A stretch of 64,000 nucleotides of DNA from Zerene cesonia (taxonomy: Eukaryota > Arthropoda > Insecta > Lepidoptera > Pieridae), in contig NC_052113.1 of the NCBI RefSeq assembly GCF_012273895.1, forward strand, positions 6,314,195 to 6,378,194, given 5' to 3'. The position numbers were made by a program, and so were the translations under genes. Under the pieces are notes generated by a model. It made no database searches, was not told the DNA's origin, and was given only the letters and a program-made list of their open reading frames with translations. Positions 21,381-34,600 of the stretch are shown here, one piece after another. Each line of letters opens with the position of its first letter. Positions within the stretch are counted from its first letter, which is position 1.

Positions 21381-23727
21381 GCTGGTCAAATGTTATATTA
21401 CTTTTATACGAAAAGCCTCACAAAAGACCAATTTAAGTTTAAGTATACTTTGATTGTATGTAGCGGCTGGTAACTCGGCAACACTTTCGTTAGATAATAC
21501 GACAAACATTTAATCCTCTTCAAAGTACATTTATTTCGCTATTTCTCCTTTCTTGTAAAGCATATAGACATTTTTCCGTGACGTAAATTCATTGATCACA
21601 TTCTTTTATTTACTTATGATGTTATTATTAAATTGGTCAGATTTGTTTGTTTTTACAAAAAAACTGTTCATTTGAATAATATAATAAATCGAACTCCGTA
21701 TCTGAATATAATTTTTACCAAGTTATAGGAAATATCATGATTAAATATGCTATTAGGGTATAATTGTATGAAACAAATTAAAATTGAATTATATAAATAG
21801 CGTTGTTATTAAAACAAAATTGAGATCGAAGTTTGAAATAATGAAATGAATCGTCATTTCTTGGAAGTGCCAGAGTCTGGTAACTTTGCGCGGGAAGTTG
21901 GACTCCCAATAGGCATACTAGTGACGTCACCAGAATGATTCACCTCACCTGCCGACAAGACATGCATTTTGTCGACTTCATGCTTTTTATTGCTATCATA
22001 AAAAATACACGTAAATTGCTTATACATAAATTCACTCTTTGTATTTACCGCAGGTGCATTTTTATTTTATCTATTAGTATTATTAATGGTCTCATTTGTA
22101 TTAAGCCGTTATCATAACTAATATGCTAATTTTATGTCGCATATTTTTTAATTTAATATTTGCGCGCATTTAAATATTCTTCCAAACGGCTTACCCAAAA
22201 CAAATATATATGAAATTCTGAAAAAGTTCTGATTTAGTGTACAAATACATATAATTTAAGAAATGAATACGTTTCTAACATATTTAGGTATATGTATATA
22301 TAATATTTTTATCAGTTTAATGACTCAAAGACTTATCTACATGATAGAATGAATTTTTAGATTACCATTACGCTTCAAATATACCTAAGTAACAAGCATT
22401 CGATAGATTTTATTACCTATTTAAAAACGTGCAATGTTGAAGGCAAGCCTTTTTTGTGTTTTAGACAGACCGAAACAGAAAAAAATCACGGATGTTAGAA
22501 ACTAGATTTGAGGACAGGTTAGTGAGTCATCAATCGACACTGAAGTGGTGTGCCAATACAAAAAATATTTTAAATTTTTTTTTACGAGGTAACATTTTAA
22601 TTTATTATAAAACATCCTTCAAGGGCTTCATTTCATATGAATATCGAGGCAGAAAGCAAGTGCTTGAGTGACGCAGAGGTGTTCCTGTTTTCTTGTTCTT
22701 TGTTGCGGCTGCGCAGGCGGGTGAGTCAGGGGGCGGCGCTAAGGGCGCTACGCCCTGTCCCGCCCCTCTCCGCCCAACCAGCCATGATTTTGCCGCGCTT
22801 TTTTTCCATCAGATTAAATCTGCGTCATTTTTAATGTGTTGTCAAACAGTGCTGAAGTCACGTCATTGACTTCTGTTATTATGTAGCGATATCCTACTAA
22901 TTTTGCTTTGACTTACGTTTTTATACAGCGTTTTATTAATCGGTGGAAAACAAGTTTTGGTGGTCTATTATTATTCTGCATGAATACAGACTCTATGATC
23001 GCGAGTTTTATTTACTCTGTGATCTGCTGGAACAGGAAAATGGCGGTAAGTTGCACATTTTACTTTACATTTTAAATAATCAAGTCTCATGTGCTCAAAT
23101 TAACACATCAAAATCCGATAGTACAATATATATCAAATAAAAAAAGCTAAATTTAAATGCAAAGAAAACAAATTACATCGTCTGTTGCTAGGTCGTTTAA
23201 ATGGCCTTTGTCCATGTAGTACGATAAGGTTGTTGGTGGTTACTATGATATAAATAAAAAATAATATTTTTGTTTATTATTAATAAGTGAGTGATTAGGG
23301 TGCATCCACATGTTTATAAATTACCACTGAATCTTAATTACGACTTGTTTCTTTCATGTAGACCTGTGCTCCAATTACTGGTGCAATTAAAAAATGAACA
23401 ATTACAAAAAGGCCTTGTTACTAATTGCAATATTAAAGTTATTAGTCACTGTATCCGATAAAGTACTAAGAAGCGACTAGGTCAAGAGTTCAACCCGTGA
23501 TAGCAGAACACAAATCAGCTCTCCCCGCTATCACGCATGGTATTTTATATATTAATGTCACTATCAGCAAATATGTATACATAACTATATTCTTATGTTA
23601 TACGATAAGAAAGTTATTGCCATAATGACTTTAGGCTTGGTACGTGGTGGGTATAGGATACCTACGCAAATAGAGACTCATGAAATAAACAGCGATTTTG
23701 ATTAGAAAGAACCAAAAATTTAGAGTG
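21381..23727. other. Gene-free stretch with small GC-rich patches
   Basis: No gene is recognised. A TGACGTCA palindrome lies at 21922-21929. GC-rich sequence at 22640-22810 includes TGAGTCA (22722-22728), and another TGAGTCA is at 22523-22529. The patches may be enhancers. Confidence 0.35.
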
Positions 23728-23958
23728 AGTAGCTTTCCGCCCGCAGCTTCGCTTGTGTAGTGAAAGGAAAATATAGACAGTCCGGAGTTTGTCTATTTGC
23801 TTTGTCCGCATAATTCCGAAAAAAATGTCCTATGTCCTTTTTCCAGTCTCAAAGTATTTCTGTACCAAATTTAATTCAAATCGTTCCAGTAGCTTAAATG
23901 TGGAGAAGAGACAAACACACAGACAGTCAGTGACTTTCATATTTGTAATATTAGAGAA
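23728..23958 (-). mobile_element. Helitron-type element remnant, minus orientation
   Basis: On the minus strand it starts TCTCTAATATTACAAATATG and ends GAAGCTGCGGGCGGAAAGCT, matching the pattern of the other short Helitron-type elements here. It is diverged at its end. Confidence 0.5.
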
Positions 23959-24344
23959 AATTTAAATAGTTGTATACGTTGTAGATAAATACTTACATAA
24001 CACGAGATTCGTCATAAATCTATCGCGCTTCTGTATCTGTAGCTACTTACTTATGATATAGCTACGTAGATATTAGTATTCTAGAATGTGTAACATTCAC
24101 CTAAAAGAAGCATTTTCACATTGAAATAATAATCATATTTTTAAAATGACGGCGTAATTTGGTATGTAATCATGTCCTAGGTAAAATATAAAATTTTTTA
24201 GTAATATTTCCAAGAACTGGCCCAACTTTTATTATTAGCAGATTAAACTATATCATAAGCAATTGTGTATGTATAAGTATCTGAAACCCATAGTCTTATA
24301 GTATCATGAAAAATGAGAAGCATACTAGGTTTATAAGTAAGAAT

Positions 24345-24418
24345 TTTTTTTTCCTATTCTTTTAAAAAAAATTCTCATTTATAAAAGCATTTCAATGCTA
24401 TAAAACTAAAAATTAAAT
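24345..24418 (+). repeat. 3' fragment of the fold-back retroposon family
   Basis: It matches 11042-11104 (CTATTCTTT, then TTCTCATTTATAAAAGCATTT, then TGCTATAAAACTAAAAATTAA). The tRNA-like part is absent, as in a 5'-truncated retroposon. Confidence 0.6.
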
Positions 24419-24429
24419 TGTTGAGTAGT

Positions 24430-24560
24430 TTCCGTGCGATTCCGAGGATAAAACCTACCTTATGTCCTTTCTAACTATTTTTGTACTAAATTTAATCCAT
24501 GTATGTGGTTTAGCCGTGAAAAAAGAGAGATAGACAAAAGAGTGACTTTAGCCTTTGTAA
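24430..24560 (-). repeat. Diverged interspersed repeat (Helitron-type remnant)
   Basis: It shares the arrangement of the element at 23728-23958: a rewritten CCTATGTCC-type segment, a TACTAAATTTAATCC segment and AGAGATAGACAAAAGAG. The ends are not clear. Confidence 0.35.
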
Positions 24561-24569
24561 ATTTTTAAA

Positions 24570-25930
24570 CTCAAACTCAAACTCAAAAATTTATTCATTC
24601 AACTAGACTTCCTATAGAAGCACTTTTGAATCATTACCACCGGTTCCGAAGGCAGTTTCCACAGAGAAGAGCCGGCAAGAAACTCTGTAGTTGCTCTTTT
24701 GAAATAATATAAATTTTACATTTTAATTCTACATAATATGTAATAATGATGCTAATGAACTGACCTGTGGTTCTTAAGTGACAACATTCCATGGATTGTC
24801 ATCTTCCATATATTCATTAATGCAATAGTAGGTTCTAGGAACTAATACGTTATTAAGATAGTTTTTGAATTTAGCACTACTAAACGATTTAACAGTATGA
24901 GGAATTGTATTATTAAGCGTATACCTTGTCCCATAAACGAATTTTTTACTTTACGAAGCTGGAAAACGTGTCATAACTATGTCTATCTCCTAATTTTATA
25001 TGTAAGTCGATGTTACTGTGTACGTGTAAAATGTTATTAAATATATACCGTGACGGTACAGTACTCTTAAAGAGATCTCCTAATGAGTCCCGAGCACATA
25101 AATTATATATAGAACGTAAGGCCCTTTTTGCAATACAAATATTGTTTCAATATCTGCTGCCCTGTCCCATAGCACGATTCCATAGGACATGATGCTATGG
25201 AAGTAGCTAAAATAAACCAGTCTAGACGTATCTACATCGGTGAGATGCCTAATCTTTCGTACTATATAAGCGGCTGAACTGAGTTTAGCAGCAGCGGTGT
25301 TAACATGGGCTCCCCACTGTAGTTTCTCGTCTAATGTTAAGCCAAGAAATACATAGTACATAAGTAGATTTAGTAGTGTCTCATACCTCTCCATTTAAGG
25401 TAATATTTCTTTTCAAATTTTTTACATTTGGAAGTACAAATTCAATGGAATTAGTTTTTTTTTACAATTTAATAATATGTTATTTACTTTAAACTTTACT
25501 TTTACTTCGTCAACATTTGGGTTATGTCTATCCACATTCAGTATTAATGAAGTATCATCTTCTGCAAACAGCATTATTTCACACATATGCTACACATAAT
25601 ATGGCAGATCATTGATATATACCTACCAAAAATAAAAGAGGTCCCAAAATGGATCCCTGCGGAACACCAATGTTAACAGTCGCACCGCCAGAAACTTCTC
25701 CATTAACGACAACGGTCTCTACCCTATTCTGAAGGTATGAAGCTATGGGATTTTGAGCTACACCTTTGATACCGTAGAAATGCAGTTTCCGTAACAATGT
25801 GGAATGTTCTACACAGTCAAATGCTTTTGAAAGATCGCAGAATATCCCCAAAGCATTTTTTGAGAATTTCCATGCTTTATACATGTGAGACAAAAGAGTT
25901 ACTCGAGCGTCAGTGATCAAGCGCCCCTAT
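24570..25930 (-). pseudogene. Decayed non-LTR retrotransposon (LINE), reverse transcriptase remnant
   Basis: Minus-strand frames carry reverse transcriptase motifs. FCDLSKAFDCVEH and GVPQGSILGPLLFL lie at about 25609-25850. A FAEDDTSLI version of the catalytic block lies near 25540, where one residue is inserted against the usual FADD. The C-terminal part (LGLTLDEKLQWGAH, YGIVLWDRA) lies at 25080-25394. Stops and frameshifts separate the parts. The 3' end is a short TTTGAG repeat tail (about 24575). The sequence fits the CR1/L2/Jockey group; the clade cannot be settled by eye. It is 5'-truncated and cannot be active. Confidence 0.85.
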
Positions 25931-26120
25931 AGATCTATGGTTATTACAGTCTTCTTGGTCACGACATCAATATTAGCACTTTTGTCAATTAGCCTGTTAA
26001 CATTTACAAGTTTTATGGTTTAATTGTACGAGTTACTTTTACACATTTCACAATGTATAATTTACCACACAGATTTAATTTAATTATCAGAATATCGAAT
26101 TTTATCTCTGACGTACAAAC

Positions 26121-26473
26121 TTTTTTTTTTTATGTCACAGTCGGCAATGGAGCTGGTGGGACGCCTGATGGTAAGCGCTACCACCGCCCATGAACATTTG
26201 TAGAGGCGTAAAGTCGATTGCAGACCTTACGCCTCTACAAATGGATTGCCGACTTTAAATTGGGAAGGGATTAAGAAAGGATTGGCGAGAGGAATAAAGG
26301 AAAGGACTGGGAAGGGGAAGGAAAAGGATATGGGCCTCCGGCTCCCCCACTCACCGAACGAAACACAGCAGAATGCTATTTCACGCCGGTCTTCTGTGGA
26401 GGTGTGGTACTTCCCCGGTGCGAGCTGGCCCAATTCGTACCGAAGCGTGCTCGACTACCACATACAAAAACTC
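26121..26473 (-). mobile_element. Poly(A)-tailed lepidopteran retroposon (SINE-like)
   Basis: Read on the minus strand, it begins near TGTGGTAGTCGAGCACGC, contains GGGCCAGCTCGCACC and a stretch of CCCTTCC-type repeats, and ends in a poly(A) run (poly(T) at 26121-26131). I recognise this as a repeat common in moth and butterfly genomes but cannot give its formal name. An internal inverted repeat is listed separately. Confidence 0.6.
26196..26242. repeat. Perfect 16-bp inverted repeat inside the retroposon
   Basis: Arms 26196-26211 (ATTTGTAGAGGCGTAA) and 26227-26242 are exact reverse complements around a 15-base loop. Confidence 0.8.
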
Positions 26474-26696
26474 TTTGCAGCTACACAAACATTTCTAACA
26501 TAACTAAGAAAATATGGGTCTTTATTATATTGTTTCATACCATTTAACTTATAAAGAACATTTCTATACCTATATACTAGGTGTCGCACATGTACTGATA
26601 GGTAAATCCTTTTAATTAATAAATGTAAGTTTTTTATGAGCAGAAGATTAGCAGGGGTTGTGGTTCAATAAAGTAAACATAAATAGGTAACCCTTA

Positions 26697-26905
26697 TCCT
26701 ACTAAAACGAGTACTATATATAACCGTGAAATTTTGTGAGTATCGATGGATGGATGTTTGTTACTCTTTTACGTGAGCTGTTTAGTTTTAGTTTATCATA
26801 TCTTTATGTAATTTGGTACAAAGACAGATTATAGCCTGGATTAGAACATAGGCTACTATTAACCCGGGTACCACGCGAGTGACGCCGCAGGTTACAGATT
26901 ACTAG
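26697..26905 (+). mobile_element. Helitron-type element
   Basis: It begins TCCTACTAAAACGAGTAC, contains TGTAATTTGGTACAAAGACA and ends near GATTACTAG. The same general plan as the intact copies at 8754 and 55577 is visible, but it is diverged. Confidence 0.5.
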
Positions 26906-29900
26906 CTGTAAGCCAGAAGAAGCTCCCGCAAGGAATTTTTAAAAAATCTTTTATCGAGAAATAGAATTGAATAAGTAAAAAATGTCTAAATAAATAAGCT
27001 GCACTGTATATCAAAAGTATTAAATTAATATATCTTGACATTTCGGGGAAGGGGAATTGAACGCCTTAGCGCACCCCTTCTGGCTACGCTTATGAGTAGC
27101 CATTTAGTTACTTATTATCAAATAGCAGATATACATACAAGCTAACTAATACTCAAAGTCAAAATTGTACTATATAATAATATGTATATAATATATCACG
27201 ACGACGAAATAAAATGACATTCACTTGAGATTAATCTAAATTAAAGATTAATAAATATAGCGACATAATTTTTATGATGTTGTATTTTTAACTCTAATAT
27301 TTAAACGAATAAAGATTCGCATATACTCCGTATTTAAATAAGGTTGGTATCACCTTTGACAACAGTGTCATAAAAAAAAAACATTATAATACCGACGTTA
27401 CAATTTAAATAACGTTTTTGTTTTATACAATGTAAATCTGGGGCACATTCCACATTTTGATTGGGTTCACAGTTAGGAACTTTCTCGTCTACCAATATCA
27501 GTTGCTAGGCGCAGACTCCGCGGCGCCGGCTTTATGAATGAAGATAGAGATGAGAGCTATGGTACTGCCTTAGGGCAGACTGCAAAAAATCAGACTGTAA
27601 CTTATCTAGTGATAGGCTTTACTATGATTGCTCAGATAAGTATCCATAAGTTATACTTTGTGACTTTTTAATATGATCTTTATTGTACTAAATAAAAAGT
27701 AAGATAGATTAATTAGTAAGATAAATGTGACAATGGACTTGTTTCTAATAGTTAATAAAATAGACTAAGATTTGATTGGATTTCGATTTTGTTTTATTTT
27801 TCCGATTTCCATTAACTAAGGAGCTCTCAATTACAACACCAGATGAGAGCTAATCTCGTACAGTAGACTATCAACCTATCAGACATGCAGCATGTAATCG
27901 GTTATTTTAAAGAGATTTATATTCAAATCATATAATTTTACAAATTTGTATATATTTTATTTGATTAGACTTACAATGCAATGGACTGTGGAGGTAGACG
28001 AATTCATAAACGAGACACGTAACTATGTCATGAGTTTATGAGTCATGGGTACGCCGGGACCTCAAAATAGAATCAATGTCGATACGCGGTGTATTGAAAG
28101 AAATGTTTAATGTTTTGTAAACAGGATTTGCTAATGGTTGCAGCATGAAGTCGGCAAAATCATACAATTGACATGAAAAGACTACATGTTTACTTACCTT
28201 TCAATATCGATCATGTTGGAATTTGGACTGTTTCTTTATATCTACAAGTTTGTATGTTGTATGTGCGATGATGATGTCAATATTACAAAAAAAATCAATG
28301 TTAATTAACACCCTTTACGACTTTACAGACTTAGGGATATAATATACATTTTTTAATTCCCTTCCCCATGAATATTTGCTTGGCATATACTTTCAGCCTA
28401 TCGAAACGCAATTTAACAGAATATAAATAGTACTACGATTCAAATTATATCTCTAACCACACACACCCACACACATATGTTCCTTAAGCATTTACTGCGT
28501 ATATCCTTATTTCTGTTAGTCCTACTACGTTAATGTTTCTTTTTTCAAATATCGGCATCGGCATATTTCCATGTTGGCTACTTTAAAAATGTTAAAACTA
28601 GTGTATGAATGCTAACTGATTAAAATTCATATCTTCTACCTTAAATACATTATCAATATTTTAGTACTCTTTCATCAGGAACTTTTCGAATAACGAGTAA
28701 ATACCAAATCATGGTGAAAGTATTATATTCAAAGCCTTTCTAAATTCTGTGATAAAAGACAGGTGGACAGGACAAATGGACGGAATTTCTTAATAGGAAA
28801 TCTTAATAGAGTAGTATTGTAGCAATAATCTTACTTCATCTACATCAGTTCTTCCATTGATTTTCGATTGCTACTCGTTTACAAGATGCCTAAGTTTGTA
28901 ATTGAATATAAAGTACTTAAAATTAAGATTGAATAATTGCTACAACACTTTCTTATATTAATAAAATTGTTCAACAATGATTAAAAATACAATAAATAGT
29001 GATTTAAAATATTTACTTTATGAATACAGTGACCTGCGAATTACATTATTTGCAAGTTAAGACCCAAATTATAATATTATCCTTAAGTCGAATAGCTAAA
29101 GTTCCTGGTCGAATTTAGTTTCTAATACAAACCTAGGGTGATATATCTCACATGATATATGTCAACTGTCTTTTATATTATTGGTAAAAATTAATTTGCT
29201 TGTTTTAGTAAACGTAAACATATTTCAGATGGATTCAAAGTGAATTGGAAACTGTCCAATGACACTCACTTCACTTCTTTGTTTTTTTAACAAGTTTACT
29301 TTAAAAAATATTCTCGTATTACCAACTAGCTAAAAAAGTATATATCATGATAATTGATGCAACTGCCTCTTATCCACGTGAAACTTGGTGAAATGTGACT
29401 CGACCTTTTCTCCTTCTCAATTTTCTTTCATCTAAAAATCCAGACATGATGTGTTTACAAATTCAATAAATAATAAGTTCTACTATGTTTTTAAATTGTT
29501 ATGTTCAGCGGAGAAATGCTATATTTGTTATGTTGACAGAATAAACAAATATTTTTTCTCTATATTTAAATCAAAGTTACTTCTAACTTCTCTTCAATTG
29601 AGGTTTCAATTCAGATGATAGACATCAAATATATAAGTAGAGCTGTAATTGAAAAACAAACTAGTTTTTAGAGTTATAATTGAAAAACAAACAACAAATT
29701 GGCCAGGTCTATACTAGATAATTGATTAATTATTATTTCTTCCCAAAACAACATTATATTCGGGATGAAAATACATTGCCTAACAATTTACTGATGGTCA
29801 ATCGATTTTAGCATTTATATTCAAAAGGGCTTAGCTTTTACGCACATAGGGCCAGGAAGCGAGGTTACTTAATAGCGCCATCTATCTGAATTTTTGGAGA

Positions 29901-30225
29901 AATTGAAAAACTTATCTTAATTTATCTTCACATACGAATTTGATAGGAATGAGATGTTTTACTGAATTAAAAATGTAGCCTTCCTTGTCTCCTAATTATC
30001 TCCAGATACAACAATGATACCATTAAATCACTACGTTGCGACGTAAAAGAAAGACGAAGAAACAAATATACACACATTCGTGTTTATAATATTTGTAAGG
30101 CTTACAAACCATACATAAATACAATTGATTGAACACTAGCCGAACGATAAATGCGAAACTATAAACTGATTTCTAGAAGTTATATTTATCCCTAAAGCAA
30201 CACTTATTAATTATTATATAGATTT
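26906..30225. other. Gene-free AT-rich stretch
   Basis: No coding exon is recognised. A small GC patch lies at 27510-27540, and TGAGTCA is at 28029-28035. Part of 29850-30100 looks like a decayed interspersed repeat (CATCTATCTGAATTTTTGGA to CACACATTCGTGTTTATAAT), also seen around 35040-35285. Confidence 0.4.
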
Positions 30226-30402
30226 CTAGTGGACACGGCAAACGCTGTTCTGTCTGACTCTAATCATTCAGGCAATTAAAAAATAGTTTTTGGCCGATTC
30301 TAAGGCCTACCCGATACGCACACAAAATTTCATGAGAATCGTCTCAGTCGTTTTGGACGAGCGTGGACATTGTAACACGAGAATTTTATTTAAATAGAGA
30401 TA
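30226..30402 (-). mobile_element. Helitron-type element, second family, minus orientation
   Basis: On the minus strand it has GAGAATTCTCGTG-like start sequence (here AAAATTCTCGTGTTACAATG) and ends GCGTTTGCCGTGTCCACTAG. The same family lies in plus orientation at 45252-45424. Confidence 0.6.
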
Positions 30403-30779
30403 ATAAAAGAGACTGATGTAAGGGAAAAATTGTCTACTGTGATTTCTCAATTATTATAGCACAGTGAATACAAGTGAGTTATTTTCACCTTATTTCAGAC
30501 GTTGAAAATTTTTTGTCATACCTAAAATTTAGAAAAAAAAGTTCATATCTTCAAAAACAGAGAGAAAAACATATGATATTGTATTGATATGCAGTAGGAT
30601 TATATACACGCAAAAATGAACAATATATGTAAGTATTGTACATTATTTGTTCAAATGAAAAGATAGAGTTGAGGTAGCGTGCTTAACTAGTTGAAAGAGA
30701 AGAGCAGTTATGAACGTAAACCTTTTTTTGTCTCTCTCAATGCACAGTGACGAAATCTATCAAATCCAAAATGATTGTA

Positions 30780-31212
30780 ACAAGTGTGAAGGTAACAGAG
30801 CGCTCAGGCGCGTTTGCAAGGTCTCGTGTCGTCGAACCGCCAAAAAGCGCGGTTAAGATTGACGGAGCCAGCGCATTGGTGCACATCGAGAAGAGAAAAC
30901 GCCCGCGTCGATGAAACATATTCGCGGGACGCTAATATTTCAGAAGCGAACGGGTGTCCGCCCCTCCACAGTATGACAGTGACCCAAATGGAGCGCCGGC
31001 GCAGTCAGTTCCGTGAGCGCGCGACAGTCTGGTTGACGCACGCGCCACTTCACATTGTGCAATCGCGGAGTCCTATTCGCTGCCGACAATCGTTCTAGTG
31101 AAATTTACTAATGAATATTGCCGTGTACAATACAGTGAAGCCAGTGTGTGACTACCGCATGGAGCCCCCATATGGAACATTTCTTATCACAAGTGGATTA
31201 TGACCTTCCAAG
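30780..31212 (+). promoter_or_regulatory. GC-rich promoter-like region with candidate first exon
   Basis: CpG-bearing sequence from 30800 to 31090 contains an insect initiator-like TCAGTT (31005-31010). Downstream, an ATG at 31172 opens a short frame, MEHFLSQVDYDLP, that runs into a good splice donor (AG|GTAAGA, 31211-31216). This is what a first coding exon looks like, but I recognise no protein and cannot place the next exon with confidence. Confidence 0.35.
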
Positions 31213-31369
31213 GTAAGAGGACGCTGGGAACGTGATTTGACAGTTTCGTACACAAAAAAAAAACGTATGTGAATTAAATAAATACATAAAATTTACTTTT
31301 TGAAATGACGCCGTCGACAGTCCACATAGCTATGAGTCAGACATATCTCGAATTTTCCTTTTGTGCAAA

Positions 31370-31620
31370 TAATGATATTGAGGGCCGCATCGGCACGTCG
31401 CGGAGTCTCGAAGGCGACGCGTCCACCTGGCAACAAGTATCTAGCCTGTTGCTAAGCAGCTTGTTGGCAAAGTTAATGTCTCTGTACCCGGTTTCCCTCG
31501 CACCGCAACCTCACCAAGCTAACGGAATCGGATTCCCCACGCCCGAAATTCCGCCGCGGACATTCACGCCGCGTCCGACTGAAATAAATCGCTCTACATT
31601 GTTGCCACATTGAAAGAATC
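31370..31620. other. GC-rich patch downstream of the candidate promoter
   Basis: Open frames run through it on both strands, but none resembles a known protein. The GC content alone explains their length. It may be part of the promoter island. Confidence 0.25.
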
Positions 31621-34600
31621 ATTAGTGTTTCCGCTCTTTTACCTCCAATATCGAACCACTTTATTTGCATTAAATCCTCTAAAACAATAATTGCTTCTGA
31701 CGTCAGCAAGCCGTCACAAGTTATTTCGTTGCCTATTGGTGACCGCGGTCAATTACCGACGATTTAGCATGAAATGTTTAATTCTTAATTCTTATATAAC
31801 CTAATTAAAAATACAGCAACGCATTTTTTTTATGTGCACATGCATGCATGTCATAAAGGGAAAGAAAGCACATATCCATATAAAATGTAGAGTTTTGTAC
31901 ACATCGTGTTTGTTATAAAATTACCGTGTAATGTAAAATCGTGAGGTGGTTCATCAATTGAATAAGGAAGCAAATGTTGAATGTAGATAATAAAAAATGA
32001 AACATACATGTGACGTCTGCGAGACGCGATTGGGCCGCGCCACCGTTGCCGCGCGCCGCCGTCCGAGCGCTGAACTTTGGCGGCAATGTCACTGATAACA
32101 ATACTTCAAATGCAATAAATTTCCTTTCTAAAATTGCGGTTCTTTTTTATTATATATTACATACATACACTACTATACTTCTTCTAAAAAAGGGTAATAT
32201 TCCAATAAATGTCTGAATACAGATTAATTTACATTGATGTGACTCTACAAAATAATCCAAGGAAAAATGTCATCAAGAAAAGACATTGATGATCATGATA
32301 TTGTATGCAAGTATTGACAAGACCTCACCAGAATAATGTGTCTAGACACGACCTTACATGTTTCGTCTTGTCTTTACTATTTATGGGATAGCAATGAATG
32401 AGACAGTCTACAAGTATATGCCTTACACGTATATACAACACATAACATCATAAATATGTATTGTATTCATAGACTGTAAAACATTTATTATCCAATTTTA
32501 GCAGTCAAATTATATTTAAACATGCATGAGAATTATGGAAGTTTTATAAACAAGCGGAGTTTATCGCGAGGTCCCTCGGAGGGCGTCCGCCTTTGGGATT
32601 CATGTCCAGACTTGTCGCGGTCGTGCGGTGCCAAGCACCGGTTATCGGTGGTCATTACCTGTTCGCTTTACCCCATTGACTCGGCTTGTCTCTATCCTGC
32701 TATCATCTTTAATATTTCGTCACTGTGCCATCTTTCACAGTTTAGATGTTTTCGGCCAAAATATTACTCAATTTATTCAATTAGTTAGTTCCTACCCATC
32801 AGAACTATTTTTTTGTTTGCAATTTCTAGGAAAGACTGAACTTTAATTATTTATAATATATCAATTTAAAGATATATTAATTAATTATGACACTTAATAA
32901 TGAATTGCAGTATTAAACCTTTACTCTACAATTTCCGCATAATATCTTGTCGCTGTTTCTTTAAATTGTATATTCATTTGTTAAATATTCGATGATTATA
33001 ATCTCGGCTATTTGTATCTCCAAGATAAGTGGGAGGATGTAAGTGCGTAGTGGTGGAGGCAATCAGAGTCCACGCAGGCCACAGTCCCTACACAATGAAT
33101 GAGTCACAAAGCCGGTTCTGAATTCTGATCCCAGCGCGTTTAGCACGGCACCTATCTCATGTAAAATCAAATATTCATAAAACGCTTTGCAGATTCCCTG
33201 TGATAAACATACATTAAATACGATAAAATTCTAATAACTCATATAGAAACCAAGCAATATAAATTCCTTTATAATAAATGATATATCTAAATGTTATAGA
33301 AAAATAATGTAAGTAAAATGATGGAAAATTAGACAATAATATAACTAAATATATCAAGAGGCTGTCTCTTCGTCAAAATCGGTTCATTTAATATCTTTGT
33401 ATGTAATTAGTTCATTTGTATTTTTACTTGTACTTACTTTGGTATAAACTGTAAATGGATGATCACGATTACTTTTATCGTTAATTCACTGCTATCAATA
33501 AATTTTCTGTGACGTTCTTTGTCTACTTAGTCTACATATTTACACTGTATATTTTCTCCTTATCAGTCAATAGACTTTCTTCCAACGAGTGCGAAATGTG
33601 TTAAGATAAAATGATTAAGGCGTTTCGTTATGATAACGCAATTTAGTATTAAAACTAAGGTAACTTATTCATTTATTGCTTCAGGAAAATCTAAGAATTC
33701 TTCCAAGCAACGACATCAAAATGTAATCAATCCCGTATAGAATCTAGGATAACCAGCGTTCCTGAATTGTTTTCGTATTGAATGAGCTCATAAAATGGTC
33801 ATTGTCGGATAAAAACATCACTCTATCTCAATATGATTAGTATGGGAGGCAGGCGCGTGATTCAGTGGGTGCTGACGTGGGCAGAGTCGTCAGCGAACCA
33901 ACGTCACTGTGATAGTATCGTCACAGGTATATTTAGATGGAATGTATATAAAATACATCCTCAATTAAAGATTTTGACTTTCCGGAAAAAAATTGGAACG
34001 TATCCAGAATATGCAACGAAGTTGTCGGCAAATCGGACGATTTAGATAAAACGATTTCCTTGTCATTAGCATGTTTATCAGCATTTTATATGACCATGTT
34101 TTTACGTTTTCCATTTAAATTCTTCATTACGAAAACCTTTCAGAATAAACACGTTTGAAGTTGTTACTTTTTATTTTAAATATTTTCTGTGTTATTTGTG
34201 GTAGTAAATAAGAACAATTGATAAATCTCATATTTTATTACATATAGAAAATTGGGCTATATTTATAGTATGTATCTATGCAGCAATAGTTCAACAATTT
34301 GGAGATTACTAGCACAGAATCAGACGTAAGTATTACGATAGTCCTCATTGAGAGAAAAAATAAAACTACTCTACCCTCATTATCTGCTTTAATTCTCTGG
34401 GGAAATCATTTTTCTTTTCTTCAATATTACATACAAAGATATTGCCTCCACATAAAGTTTTTAAAAAATGCTAAATCATTGCTTTTTTGATTAGAGATAA
34501 GATTAATTTATTTGAAATAACTTCACCAGATTGCATTTATTTCACGTAAATGTCCTACGCTCAGAGAATTCATAAATATTGTTACAGAATACTGTAATGC

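Noticed and set aside
25080..25920. An intact reverse transcriptase gene
   Set aside because: Frames are broken by stops and shifts, and the catalytic block has an inserted residue, so it is a dead LINE.
31305..31613. A 102-residue plus-strand protein after the 31-kb island
   Set aside because: No recognisable domain; the opposite strand is also open, and the composition explains it.
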